A DNA stretch of 10,528 nucleotides from JACCTH01 sp050741915 (GTDB lineage: Bacteria; Actinomycetota; Acidimicrobiia; Spongiisociales; ZC4RG35): assembly GCA_050741915.1 (NCBI GenBank), contig JBOGEX010000156.1:1-10528 (forward strand), in the 5' to 3' direction. Positions within the stretch are counted from its first letter, which is position 1. Each line of letters opens with the position of its first letter. A program made the position numbers and the translations under genes. The notes beneath the pieces were generated by a model that saw nothing but the letters and a program-made list of their open reading frames with translations, ran no database searches and was not told where the DNA came from. Shown one piece after another: positions 1 through 6,244 of the stretch.

Positions 1-489
1 GCCTTAGTGATTGCTGCCTGTGGCGGCGGTGAGGCCGCCACCACTGCCTCGACGGCTGGGACAGCCACCACCGAGGCACCCGCTACAACTGCCGCTCCGG
101 AGACAACCGCGGGGGCAACGACGACCACCGTTGCGGCCGCCGCCGGCGCCGAGTTGGTGTTGGCGTCGACCGATCTAGGAGAGATCATTACTGATCCGGA
201 GGGCCGGACGCTCTACCTTTTCATGCCCGACGAGCAAGGTGATCCCACCTGCTACGACACCTGCGCCGGAAACTGGCCGGCTCTGACCGCCGAGGTTTCT
301 GCGGGGGCCGGACTCGACGCCGCGCTGATGGGAACCGCGACCCGTACCAACGGGGGCGTCCAGGTGACATACAACGGTTGGCCGCTCTACTACTTCGCGG
401 GCGATTCCGCTCCCGGCGACATCAACGGTCAAGGGGTAGGCGAGATTTGGTGGGTAGTCGGCGCCGATGGAGAAGCAATTACCGGCTGA
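1..489 (+). CDS. Secreted YxFxxD-repeat lipoprotein (COG4315-like), 5' end outside window
   Basis: The reading frame is open from base 1 and ends at TGA 487-489, so the start codon and the first part of the signal peptide lie upstream. The first visible residues are the end of a lipobox, L-V-I-A-A-C, so the mature protein should be lipid-anchored through that Cys on the outer face of the membrane. A Thr/Ala/Pro-rich low-complexity linker of about 40 residues follows, of the kind common in Acidimicrobiia exported proteins. The globular part has two Y-x-F-x-x-D motifs, YLFMPD and YYFAGD, plus a CYDTCAGNWP segment with two Cys. This is the pattern of the 'secreted repeat of unknown function' lipoproteins (Lipoprotein_15/COG4315). 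The biochemical role is not established from sequence; the paired Cys and aromatic motifs may bind a cofactor, which is speculation. It converges on the acetyltransferase gene, with only 3 bp between the two stops. The GTG at 7-9 is unlikely to be the true start because it would remove the signal peptide. Confidence 0.85.
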   Translation, partial: ALVIAACGGGEAATTASTAGTATTEAPATTAAPETTAGATTTTVAAAAGAELVLASTDLGEIITDPEGRTLYLFMPDEQGDPTCYDTCAGNWPALTAEVSAGAGLDAALMGTATRTNGGVQVTYNGWPLYYFAGDSAPGDINGQGVGEIWWVVGADGEAITG

Positions 490-492
490 GGC

Positions 493-1437
493 CTACACCT
501 CGATTTGATGTTGGACCTGCCGATGCAGAGGTGTAAACCCGAGACTCTCGTATAGGCGATAGGCGCCGGTGAGGCTGTCGGAGTCGACACCGAGCATGGC
601 GTGGTCGAAGCCGGCTCTTCGGAAGTGACCGCATGATCGTTCGATCAGCGCCGAGGCGACGCCGCGCTTGCGGAACTCGGGGTGGGTGCCGAGATGGCCA
701 ATCCAGCCGTCAAGGCGACCGGTGATCTCCTGGTCGGACGGATAGTGGGAATTGATCGATGCCCCGATTACTTGATCGTCGGTCATGGCCAGGTAGGACA
801 TGTCGAGACGAGTGCCGGTGCCGCCGATGAAGTGCTCCCAGGCGGCTCGATCGCGGGGAGTCGAGCCCCAGTGGTCGCCGAAGGCCAGATTCATCAGCAG
901 GCGGACCTCTTCTGAGCGATCGTTCTCCCAGGCGACGATGTCAATTCCCGGCACCGTCGGCGTTGCGATCGGATCGGGGAGGGGTCGGATCAGTTCGGCG
1001 AAGTAGCGGACCGCGGCCAGGCCGTGACGTTCATAGAGAGCGATGGCGTCCTTCTCGAAGTCGAAGGCGAAAGTGCGGAGAAAGCGAGGAACGCTGGGCG
1101 AGTCGTGGCGGAGGGCTTCTCGCCCCCGTTCCATCTGCCATCCGAAAAGAGCGCTGCCGATACCTTGCCGGCGATGGTCGGGGTCGACGCCGCCGACCAG
1201 AAAGGCGCGGGCATGATCGGATTGGCCGGGGCGACGAAGAACATTGCAGAATCCAACGGCCTTGTCATCGACCACGGCCATCCTGCCGTCGTTTCGGAGG
1301 TCGAGATGAGGATCGTCGGCCATCTCGGCGATCTCCTCCCACGGTGTGACGATCGGCATCTCGTCGAAGATCTCGATCTGGCGATAGAGCTCGTAAAGGT
1401 CGGGGAGCATGCTGGCCTCCAGGGGAACGAGCTTCAT
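493..1437 (-). CDS. Tandem-GNAT acetyltransferase
   Basis: This 314-residue protein has two GNAT folds. The N-terminal copy carries the acetyl-CoA pyrophosphate loop around residues 85-97 (DPDHRRQGIGSAL) and an ALYERHGL segment at about 133-140. The C-terminal copy carries HPEFRKRGVASAL at about 252-264 and RLYESLGF at about 294-301. GNAT enzymes transfer an acetyl group from acetyl-CoA to an amine. Length and two-domain layout resemble mycothiol synthase MshD, but also many uncharacterised actinobacterial GNATs, so no substrate is assigned. The start is ATG at 1437-1435, which overlaps the sirtuin stop as ATGA. There is no clear Shine-Dalgarno sequence, which fits translational coupling. The frame stays open upstream to 1593, but that extension is Arg/Gly-rich shadow sequence inside the sirtuin gene. 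The cytosolic product is probably made together with the upstream sirtuin. Confidence 0.85.
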   Translation of the reverse strand: MKLVPLEASMLPDLYELYRQIEIFDEMPIVTPWEEIAEMADDPHLDLRNDGRMAVVDDKAVGFCNVLRRPGQSDHARAFLVGGVDPDHRRQGIGSALFGWQMERGREALRHDSPSVPRFLRTFAFDFEKDAIALYERHGLAAVRYFAELIRPLPDPIATPTVPGIDIVAWENDRSEEVRLLMNLAFGDHWGSTPRDRAAWEHFIGGTGTRLDMSYLAMTDDQVIGASINSHYPSDQEITGRLDGWIGHLGTHPEFRKRGVASALIERSCGHFRRAGFDHAMLGVDSDSLTGAYRLYESLGFTPLHRQVQHQIEV

Positions 1438-2198
1438 GCCGTGATCGTCCGGGCCAGCTCGCTCACGATTGCTCCGGCCTTCCCCGCCAGGAGCACCGAG
1501 GCCAGCCGATCCATCTCTGTCTCCCCTTCGTTGACAATCACGAGTGGTTTTCCGGCCTGCACCATGGCGAAGGGAATCTCGGCCGCCGGCCACACCCCGA
1601 GAGTGGTACCGATGGCGAGTACCGATTGGGCCTTGTCAGCCAGCACCCAGGCGCGGTCGACGATCTGTGTAGGTAGGTTCTCGCCGAACATCACCGTCGT
1701 CGTCTTGATGATTCCCCCACAGGTTTCACAGCGCGGTTCGTCCTCTCCCTGGTCGACTCTCTGCAACACCTCTTCGGTCGGCCAGCTCAGGCCGCAGTCG
1801 TAGCATCGAACTTGGCGTACGTGACCGTGCACCTCGGCGACTGCATCTTCTGGCAGCCCTGCCAACAGATGGAGACCGTCGACGTTCTGAGTGACGCAGC
1901 CGACGAGTCGTCCGTCGCGGTAGAGGTCGACTAATGCCAGATGAGCCGCGTTGGGAGTGAGCTTCGCTCGGGCACCCCACAGCGAACCCTCGGCGTGCAT
2001 TCTCCAGCCCCGTTTGCGCCGCTCGGGATCGGCCAGGTACTTCCCGATCGTGAAGTCGTCCGGATCCATCTTGGTCCAGAGTCCGTTCGGCCCCCGAAAG
2101 TCGGGAATGCCGGACTCGGTCGATATCCCGGCGCCGGTGAAAGCCAGGATCGGCAGATGCCTGGATAGAACCAGCGCGGCCTGTGCTATTTCCGCCAT
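1434..2198 (-). CDS. Sir2-family NAD-dependent protein deacetylase (sirtuin)
   Basis: The 254-residue protein has the full sirtuin signature. In ATG numbering these are the Rossmann motif GAGIS at 22-26 followed by SGIPDFRG, TQNVDGLH at 103-110, and catalytic His 124 in VHGH. Two zinc Cys pairs follow at about 132/135 (CYDC) and 157/160 (CETC), then VMFGENLP and GTTLGVWPAA near the NAD pocket. Sirtuins remove acyl groups from lysine, consuming NAD+ and giving nicotinamide and O-acyl-ADP-ribose. The YxxR pair typical of desuccinylase-type sirtuins such as CobB/SIRT5 is not evident after the DFRG motif, so plain deacetylation is favoured. It is the first gene of a two-gene operon with the tandem-GNAT protein, overlapping by 4 bp. 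The ATG at 2198 was chosen. A TTG at 2222 would add eight residues and has a GAGG only 2 nt away, which is too close. No strong Shine-Dalgarno is visible for either start. Confidence 0.92.
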   Translation of the reverse strand: MAEIAQAALVLSRHLPILAFTGAGISTESGIPDFRGPNGLWTKMDPDDFTIGKYLADPERRKRGWRMHAEGSLWGARAKLTPNAAHLALVDLYRDGRLVGCVTQNVDGLHLLAGLPEDAVAEVHGHVRQVRCYDCGLSWPTEEVLQRVDQGEDEPRCETCGGIIKTTTVMFGENLPTQIVDRAWVLADKAQSVLAIGTTLGVWPAAEIPFAMVQAGKPLVIVNEGETEMDRLASVLLAGKAGAIVSELARTITA

Positions 2199-2632
2199 CT
2201 CATAGAGTGGGCGAAAAAACAAGCCTCATTGGTCATGCGCTGAGGATAAAGATCCTGAGCCAGGAGATCGGAGTGAAATTCGCGGGATTGGGGTATGGGT
2301 CGGCGACCTGTCCCGCTCCATGGAGAGAATCTCACGAAGGTTCGGCGAAAACCTGGCTCTCGTCTCAGTAATTGCTGTTTGGCTCTTGCTGCGGATAGCC
2401 GCCTGAGGGGGACGGCGGCAGCGGAAGAGGCGGGGAAATCATTGTCCACTACGTTCCAACTGCGGGCGGTGTCGTGTTCGGCGGGTACGCAATATGCGGC
2501 GATCACAAGTGCCCGAACATCATGGTCCGGTTTGATTTACCGCCCAGCCTCGACCGCGAACCCTACGAAACCTGAATACCTCGGCTGGGGGACGATGCAC
2601 GAGACCGGTCGGGGGTTCCTCCTAGGTCGTTT
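2199..2632. other. Gene-poor stretch upstream of the sirtuin
   Basis: About 430 bp hold no convincing long gene. Several frames stay open but give Arg/Ser-rich translations with no recognisable domain. The one item of interest is a 28-codon frame on the + strand at 2320-2406. It would encode a hydrophobic peptide with a segment LALVSVIAVWLLL, but it has no visible ribosome binding site. The sirtuin promoter should lie within the first 100 bp here; I could not place confident -35/-10 hexamers. Confidence 0.5.
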
Positions 2633-2755
2633 CTATTTTCGACCGTGGAGGAAGCCCAAGGCACCAAGAACTAAGCCGATCGCTACGAAGGATCCCACCG
2701 CCATCAGGGTGCCAGCGAGGAGGACGTCCCCAGAGCGCGGCCATGAGGCGGGCAT
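2633..2755 (-). CDS. Candidate small single-pass membrane protein (40 aa)
   Basis: A 40-codon frame starts with ATG at 2755 and stops at TAG 2635-2633. A strong GGAGG (complement of 2761-2765) lies 5 nt upstream of the ATG, one of the best Shine-Dalgarno sites in the window. The peptide has a short polar N-terminus (MPASWPRSGD), one continuous hydrophobic stretch of about 26 residues rich in V, L, A, G and F, and a basic end HGRK. That is the profile of a small single-pass membrane protein with a positively charged tail. An in-frame GTG at 2779 could add eight residues but has no comparable binding site; an in-frame stop at 2815-2813 limits the frame. I do not recognise a family and no function is proposed. 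The neighbours are DUF222 upstream on the same strand, 118 bp away, and the sirtuin downstream. Transcription in tandem with DUF222 is possible. Confidence 0.45.
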   Translation of the reverse strand: MPASWPRSGDVLLAGTLMAVGSFVAIGLVLGALGFLHGRK

Positions 2756-2872
2756 ACCCCCCTCCGATCCAGATCTCACCTGAAATGAGAAAGTGTGTCC
2801 TTCCGGGCTAGTTCATTCTGCGGGAACCCAATAACCGCCCTTGGAAACAACTCACTAGCGATTGACGACGGA

Positions 2873-4051
2873 CTAGTGGCGGGGAATCGAACGTTTTTGC
2901 TCGAGAAGGATTCGAAAGTCTGGTGGTGGTGGCGTCGATGGTGATGGTGGCGGCGGATCGTGATTGCGGTGCGGCCAGCGCAGTCTTCTCCGATGGACCG
3001 GCGTCTCGGGATCGATCTCCATCCCCATCCCATGGATGGCAATGTGATGGTGATACCAACAAAGAGTGATGAGGTTGTTGGGATGATGACCCCCACCCCG
3101 GCTTCTTTCCAGAATGTGGTGGATCTGGAGCCGGTAACGGCTCCGACAACCCTCGATCGAACACATCCCCATGTCCCTCGCCATCACCAGGGTCCGGATG
3201 GCGGGGGGGACGGCTTCTCCTAGATCGGAGTAGAAGACACAGTTGAGGTCCTGAGCGATGAGACGCACCTTCCCCCCACAGAGGATCTCTCTCAAGACGT
3301 CGGGTCCCACCTTGGGTCCGGAGGAAAGGGTGACGCCGGCCTCTCCCGAGGTGAGAGAGGCCAGCTGGGCGTCGATCAAGACCTCGGCCACCGTCACCGC
3401 CCTTCGTTCGTCCTCTTCCCCGCTCCCGGTGAGCGAGTCGAGACAGATGGCAGCCAGGGCGTCCAACCTTCTCTGACCAGAGCTCTGGTCCTCTAGGACC
3501 GGGAGCTCGGTCTCTCTCTGGTCTAAGGCCCGGGCGATTGTCTCCCCGTCTGCTCCCACCGCCAGACCCCAGAAACGGTGAGCCGATTGGTCCAAGGAGG
3601 GCTGGATGACCACATAACGGTCGGAGAAGCGGGCCGAGGATTCTGCGGCACTGACCCTCCTCCGCTGTTCCAACAACCGATAGAGCCTTCCCAGCGAATA
3701 ATCGGGGGACAGCGAGAGGAGCTCTTGCGCGGAAAGCCCGGTGCGGGAAAGCTCGGTGAGAAGGGCCGCCCGATCAAGCCCGATCCGACCCGAGGCCAGC
3801 TCATCCTTGATCGCCTCCTGCTCGCAGAAGGCGAGGAGGCGGAGACGACGGGCGCTGTGATGGGTGAGGTCCAGGGTGGCCGCGAGCCAGTCGGTTTGGT
3901 TGCGATCCCCGGCCGCGAAGGCCAACTGAAAGGGTTCGAGCTTTCGGATCAGCTCCGCCTGCTCGGCCCGGAGCCGGTTGATCTGGGCCTCCTTCTCCAA
4001 CAAGGCGGCTTCCCACTGGTTGATCTGATCGTGATCGACAGCTTCGAACAT
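2873..4051 (-). CDS. DUF222 / HNH endonuclease-like protein (13E12 repeat type)
   Basis: This 392-residue protein has a helical, probably coiled-coil N-terminus (about 10-40), a DUF222 region (about 40-260) and a C-terminal HNH module. The HNH residues are all present: Cys297 and Cys302 (CSIEGC), His311-His312 (IHHI), Asn325/326 (NNL), Cys331 and His334-336/His340. These match the zinc-stabilised beta-beta-alpha metal nuclease fold of 13E12-family proteins. The tail after residue 363 is His/Pro-rich (PPPPSPSTPPPP) and probably disordered. The family is multicopy in actinobacteria, and its cellular role is not settled; DNA cleavage is inferred from the HNH motif. The start is ATG at 4051. No Shine-Dalgarno is visible, but a CATACT -10-like hexamer lies 6 nt upstream of the ATG, so a leaderless mRNA is plausible. 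A LexA-like palindrome spans the start codon, suggesting DNA-damage control. The gene appears intact. Confidence 0.88.
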   Translation of the reverse strand: MFEAVDHDQINQWEAALLEKEAQINRLRAEQAELIRKLEPFQLAFAAGDRNQTDWLAATLDLTHHSARRLRLLAFCEQEAIKDELASGRIGLDRAALLTELSRTGLSAQELLSLSPDYSLGRLYRLLEQRRRVSAAESSARFSDRYVVIQPSLDQSAHRFWGLAVGADGETIARALDQRETELPVLEDQSSGQRRLDALAAICLDSLTGSGEEDERRAVTVAEVLIDAQLASLTSGEAGVTLSSGPKVGPDVLREILCGGKVRLIAQDLNCVFYSDLGEAVPPAIRTLVMARDMGMCSIEGCRSRYRLQIHHILERSRGGGHHPNNLITLCWYHHHIAIHGMGMEIDPETPVHRRRLRWPHRNHDPPPPSPSTPPPPDFRILLEQKRSIPRH

Positions 4052-4066
4052 CTGTTCAGTATGAAC
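4044..4066 (-). promoter_or_regulatory. LexA/SOS-box-like palindrome over the DUF222 start
   Basis: Read on the coding strand, 4059-4044 is CTGAACAGATGTTCGA. Its core GAAC-AGAT-GTTC fits the Gram-positive LexA consensus CGAACRNRYGTTCG at 13 of 14 positions. The ATG of DUF222 lies within it. A further GAAC half-site (4063-4066) makes an adjacent dyad GTTCA-GTA-TGAAC at 4054-4066. The site also touches the CATACT -10-like hexamer, so repressor binding would block initiation. Several M. tuberculosis 13E12-family genes are reported members of the LexA regulon, which supports the reading. Binding itself is inferred. Confidence 0.55.
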
Positions 4067-4155
4067 GAGGGGTGTGACAAAAATGTCTTCGGCGGCGAAG
4101 AATCAGAAAAAAACTCGCAAGAATTGCTCCCCCGCCTGCGGCACCGGAACGAGTG

Positions 4156-4381
4156 TCAAAAAGCGGACACCATTCGCATGAACCCGGCCTGTTGTTCGTG
4201 AACAAATAAGCTTGCGTTGTCTCCCAACATCTCTGCCTTATGGCGCAGTTGCACGAGGATGTTGTCGCTGGGTCGACCGTAAACTTCGATCGTTCTTAGC
4301 TTGATGAGCTTCGTGAACTTGCGAATCGAGTTTCCCTTCCCGGATGTCAGAACGGTCGATGTAGACGATGCCTTCCGACAT
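4156..4381 (-). pseudogene. Antibiotic-biosynthesis/quinol-monooxygenase-like gene with internal deletion
   Basis: Two pieces of one small ABM-type protein remain in different frames. The first frame starts at ATG 4381 with a strong GGGAGG 6 nt upstream and gives MSEGIVYIDRSDIREGKLD, which looks like the N-terminus of this family. Immediately after, the family-like C-terminal part continues in another frame: RKFTKLIKLRTIEVYGRPSD, then QLRHKAEMLG and VHEQQAGF, ending at TGA 4158-4156. The original frame runs into shadow sequence and stops at 4240-4238. From memory of the family, the middle of the protein (very roughly 50 residues, carrying much of the ferredoxin-like barrel) is missing, so this is an out-of-frame deletion rather than a simple frameshift. 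The remnant follows a decayed nitroreductase gene on the same strand, and both may once have formed a redox operon. The family name rests on remembered sequence patterns. Confidence 0.7.
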
Positions 4382-4401
4382 GCTGTACCTCCCTTTCCAA
4401 C

Positions 4402-4431
4402 GATGCGGCACACTTCGGACCGTACCGCATC
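4402..4431. promoter_or_regulatory. Dyad in the leader between nitroreductase and monooxygenase remnants
   Basis: GATGCGGCAC (4402-4411) and GTACCGCATC (4422-4431) form 10-bp arms around a 10-nt centre. Nine positions are Watson-Crick pairs, and the tenth can be a G-U pair in RNA. It lies 20 bp upstream of the monooxygenase-like start, on the upstream side of its ribosome binding site. It could be an operator for a dimeric repressor or a leader hairpin. There is no U-run after the stem, so an intrinsic terminator is not favoured. Confidence 0.4.
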
Positions 4432-4523
4432 CTGTTGCTCGTTCCAGTTCTGCGCAGAGCCTACGAGCTTGGCGGCGGGAAGAAGGGTCGACCTGGCCGA
4501 CGAGTGTGCGGTCGGTGCAGCGA

Positions 4524-5034
4524 TTATTGGAACGTCTCGAAGCGCACAATTTTCGTAACTGCCTTCCGACCCTCTCCGAAGACTCCCTTCATCTGCTGGC
4601 GAAGATCGCGTTCGGTGGTTTCGTCTGGAAAGCCAAAGCCGATTGCGAAGCGACAGGAACGGTCAGACGGCACCCCGAGCAGTCCGCACTTGATCCTCGA
4701 AATGGAGTGTGGCAGGGCAAGAGCCGACTCCTATGGCCTGAGCCGCCAGCATCATGTTCTGAGCGACGCGCCCCAGGTCGAAGTCGCCCCTGCCGGGGGA
4801 GTTCACAAATACCACCACGAACGGTGCCAAGGACAGATGCGTCGCATAGTGTCCGCACTCCGAGAGCCGTCGTCGACGGTCCTCGCCCCGTACCAACACA
4901 AACGTCCAGGGTTGGGTGTTCATCGACGAGCCCGTCCATCGTCCCGCCTCAATTATCCGCTCGGCATCGATATCCGCCAGCGATCGCGGTAAGAAGGCTC
5001 GGACCGCTCGCAGCCCTGACAACGCCTCCAGCAT
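4524..5034 (-). pseudogene. Nitroreductase-family gene broken by a one-base frameshift
   Basis: The first frame gives a clear nitroreductase N-terminus: LRAVRAFLPRSL (FMN-phosphate Arg region), AGRWTGSSMNTQPWTFVLVR (FMN-binding SxNxQPW-type motif), and later GRVAQNMMLAAQAIGVGSC. Near 4683 the frame changes. The original frame ends quickly at a TGA, while the next frame continues the family pattern LLGVPSDRSCRFAIGFGFPD through to TAA at 4526-4524. The total length, 511 nt, is one base more than 170 codons, so a single inserted base explains the break. The start is taken as ATG 5034, with GGAGG 8 nt upstream; a GTG at 5049 is an alternative. If intact it would be a flavin enzyme of about 169 residues reducing nitro or quinone-like compounds with NAD(P)H. 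The break could be a real mutation or a sequencing error. The neighbouring deleted monooxygenase gene makes real decay more likely. Confidence 0.78.
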
Positions 5035-5145
5035 CTGCGTGGCCTCCACGGCTTAACACTAAGACCGCTTGCTGCGGCATCCCTGTGATTCCGACGTGGC
5101 CATCCTCGACTGTTGGGGAATCGGAACGGGTGTACATCCGACCCA

Positions 5146-6108
5146 TCATTTCGTGGCCGGTCCGAGGATGAAGGAGGAGACGAGGTTTGCTACTTGGTCT
5201 GGGTGGCCGAGCCATGGACCGTGGCCGGCGTCGAGCATCTCTAGCTGAGCGTCCGGAATGGCAGAAGCTGCGTGGTGGGCTGCATCTTTCCCCCCGAGAG
5301 GGTCGTTCAGTCCCCACACCAGGAGCGTCGGTGACTGCAGCCGTTCGAGTTCGTTGACTTGTGTTTCTACAGACGGCTCCCAACCATTGGGCGTAATTAG
5401 TGATTGAAGCTCGTCCAGGTTTGCCATGGAGGCAACGGGGTCTTGTCCTGCGGCGATAAGGGCTTCGATCTGGTCGGGGTAGCTGACGATGGTCTTTCCC
5501 TCACCCATTCCGCTCATGCTTTCTATGACGGTTTCTCGTGAGGGAAGCGGCATCGGAGGTGGGTTGGCTGGGTCTATTTCCGCGATTCCTCGCAGGGGAG
5601 CAGGGGGCGAGTTGACGCTCAGGGTGGGTGGCGCCCCCAGCAGGATCATCCGAGTGACTTTCTGCGGATGTGCCAGGGCGAACCAGATTCCCCACGTTCC
5701 GCCGGCTGAGCTACCAAGCAGGCTTGCTTCCTCCAGCCCGAGGCTGTCGTAGAGGCAGTCAACCCACTCAACAGCCGCGTCGCGCCTGTTTGTCGATGGC
5801 CACTTGTGAGGATCGCTTAAGCCAAATCCGGGTCGGTCAACCGCAATTGCTCGCACGCCTGTGAGCCGTTTCATCAGCGGAAGAAGGAGCAATGCCGAGG
5901 GGCCACTGCCGTGCAGCATCACCAAGGGGGTTCCTTCTTTTCCCTCCATGACATGCACCCGTTCGCCCGATATGACCTCTACAAATCGGCTGTGAAAGCC
6001 AGATCCGAGAAGGGCTTGCTCGTGAGCCGCCACAACCGATGCGGTGTGCCGCTGGTCGGCGCCTCCGGCCTCGCTCGACGCAGAATCTCTGTGCGGCCTC
6101 TGACTCAT
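5146..6108 (-). CDS. Alpha/beta-hydrolase fold protein
   Basis: The 320-residue protein shows a complete alpha/beta-hydrolase layout. It has the oxyanion-hole segment LHGSGPSA at about 65-72, DRPGFGLSD after strand 4, and the nucleophile elbow GSSAG with Ser134. The acid is probably Asp269 in WGLNDP, and His296 lies in DAGHGPW. A Pro-rich cap region (about 168-190) lies between the elbow and the acid. Such enzymes cleave esters, epoxides, C-C bonds or halides; the substrate cannot be read from sequence. The start is decided by a GGAGG (complement of 6114-6118) 5 nt before the second of two adjacent ATGs, at 6108. The upstream ATG at 6147 lacks a binding site. There is no signal peptide, so it is probably cytosolic. 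It is divergent from an HxlR-type regulator with 136 bp between starts and a strong dyad there, so control by that regulator is likely. Confidence 0.88.
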   Translation of the reverse strand: MSQRPHRDSASSEAGGADQRHTASVVAAHEQALLGSGFHSRFVEVISGERVHVMEGKEGTPLVMLHGSGPSALLLLPLMKRLTGVRAIAVDRPGFGLSDPHKWPSTNRRDAAVEWVDCLYDSLGLEEASLLGSSAGGTWGIWFALAHPQKVTRMILLGAPPTLSVNSPPAPLRGIAEIDPANPPPMPLPSRETVIESMSGMGEGKTIVSYPDQIEALIAAGQDPVASMANLDELQSLITPNGWEPSVETQVNELERLQSPTLLVWGLNDPLGGKDAAHHAASAIPDAQLEMLDAGHGPWLGHPDQVANLVSSFILGPATK

Positions 6109-6172
6109 CATGACCTCCGTGGTTCGATGAAGCAAGGGTGCCGACATGAACGAGAAAAGCCAGGACTGTTTC

Positions 6173-6216
6173 TGTACTACCAGCCTCCAAGGAGGTACAT
6201 TTTCAGAACTTGTACC
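6173..6216. promoter_or_regulatory. Probable operator for the HxlR regulator: GGTACA-N11-TGTACC
   Basis: A perfect inverted repeat, GGTACA (6194-6199) and TGTACC (6211-6216), is separated by 11 nt. A third related half-site, TGTACT (6173-6178), lies 15 nt before the first arm. All three share the core GTAC. The cluster lies between the divergent hydrolase and HxlR starts, just upstream of the regulator's ribosome binding site. Widely spaced arms fit a dimeric winged-helix protein. Assignment to this regulator is inference. Confidence 0.55.
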
Positions 6217-6244
6217 GATGGGAGTCGCCGAGGAAGCTTGAAAG

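Noticed and set aside
1438..1593. N-terminal extension of the tandem-GNAT protein
   Set aside because: It reads out of frame through the sirtuin gene and is Arg/Gly-rich; the ATGA overlap gives a better start.
1024..1803. Long + strand open frame, 259 codons
   Set aside because: It lies antisense to the tandem-GNAT and sirtuin genes, which have clear motifs; its translation has no domain.
2320..2406. 28-codon hydrophobic peptide on the + strand
   Set aside because: It contains a plausible membrane segment but has no ribosome binding site and is very short, so it is not called as a gene.
2295..2783. + strand open frame, 162 codons
   Set aside because: No domain or codon signal; its 3' half is the shadow of the better-supported small membrane ORF on the other strand.
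2853..2878. Inverted repeat CACTAG-N14-CTAGTG at the DUF222 stop codon, as a terminator
   Set aside because: The stem is only 6 bp, A/T-containing, with a long loop and no U-run.
3578..4201. + strand open frame, 207 codons
   Set aside because: It is antisense to the intact DUF222-HNH gene and is compositional shadow of high-GC coding.
4368..5171. + strand open frame, 267 codons
   Set aside because: It is antisense to the nitroreductase and monooxygenase remnants; its translation is Arg/Ser/Pro-rich with no family pattern.
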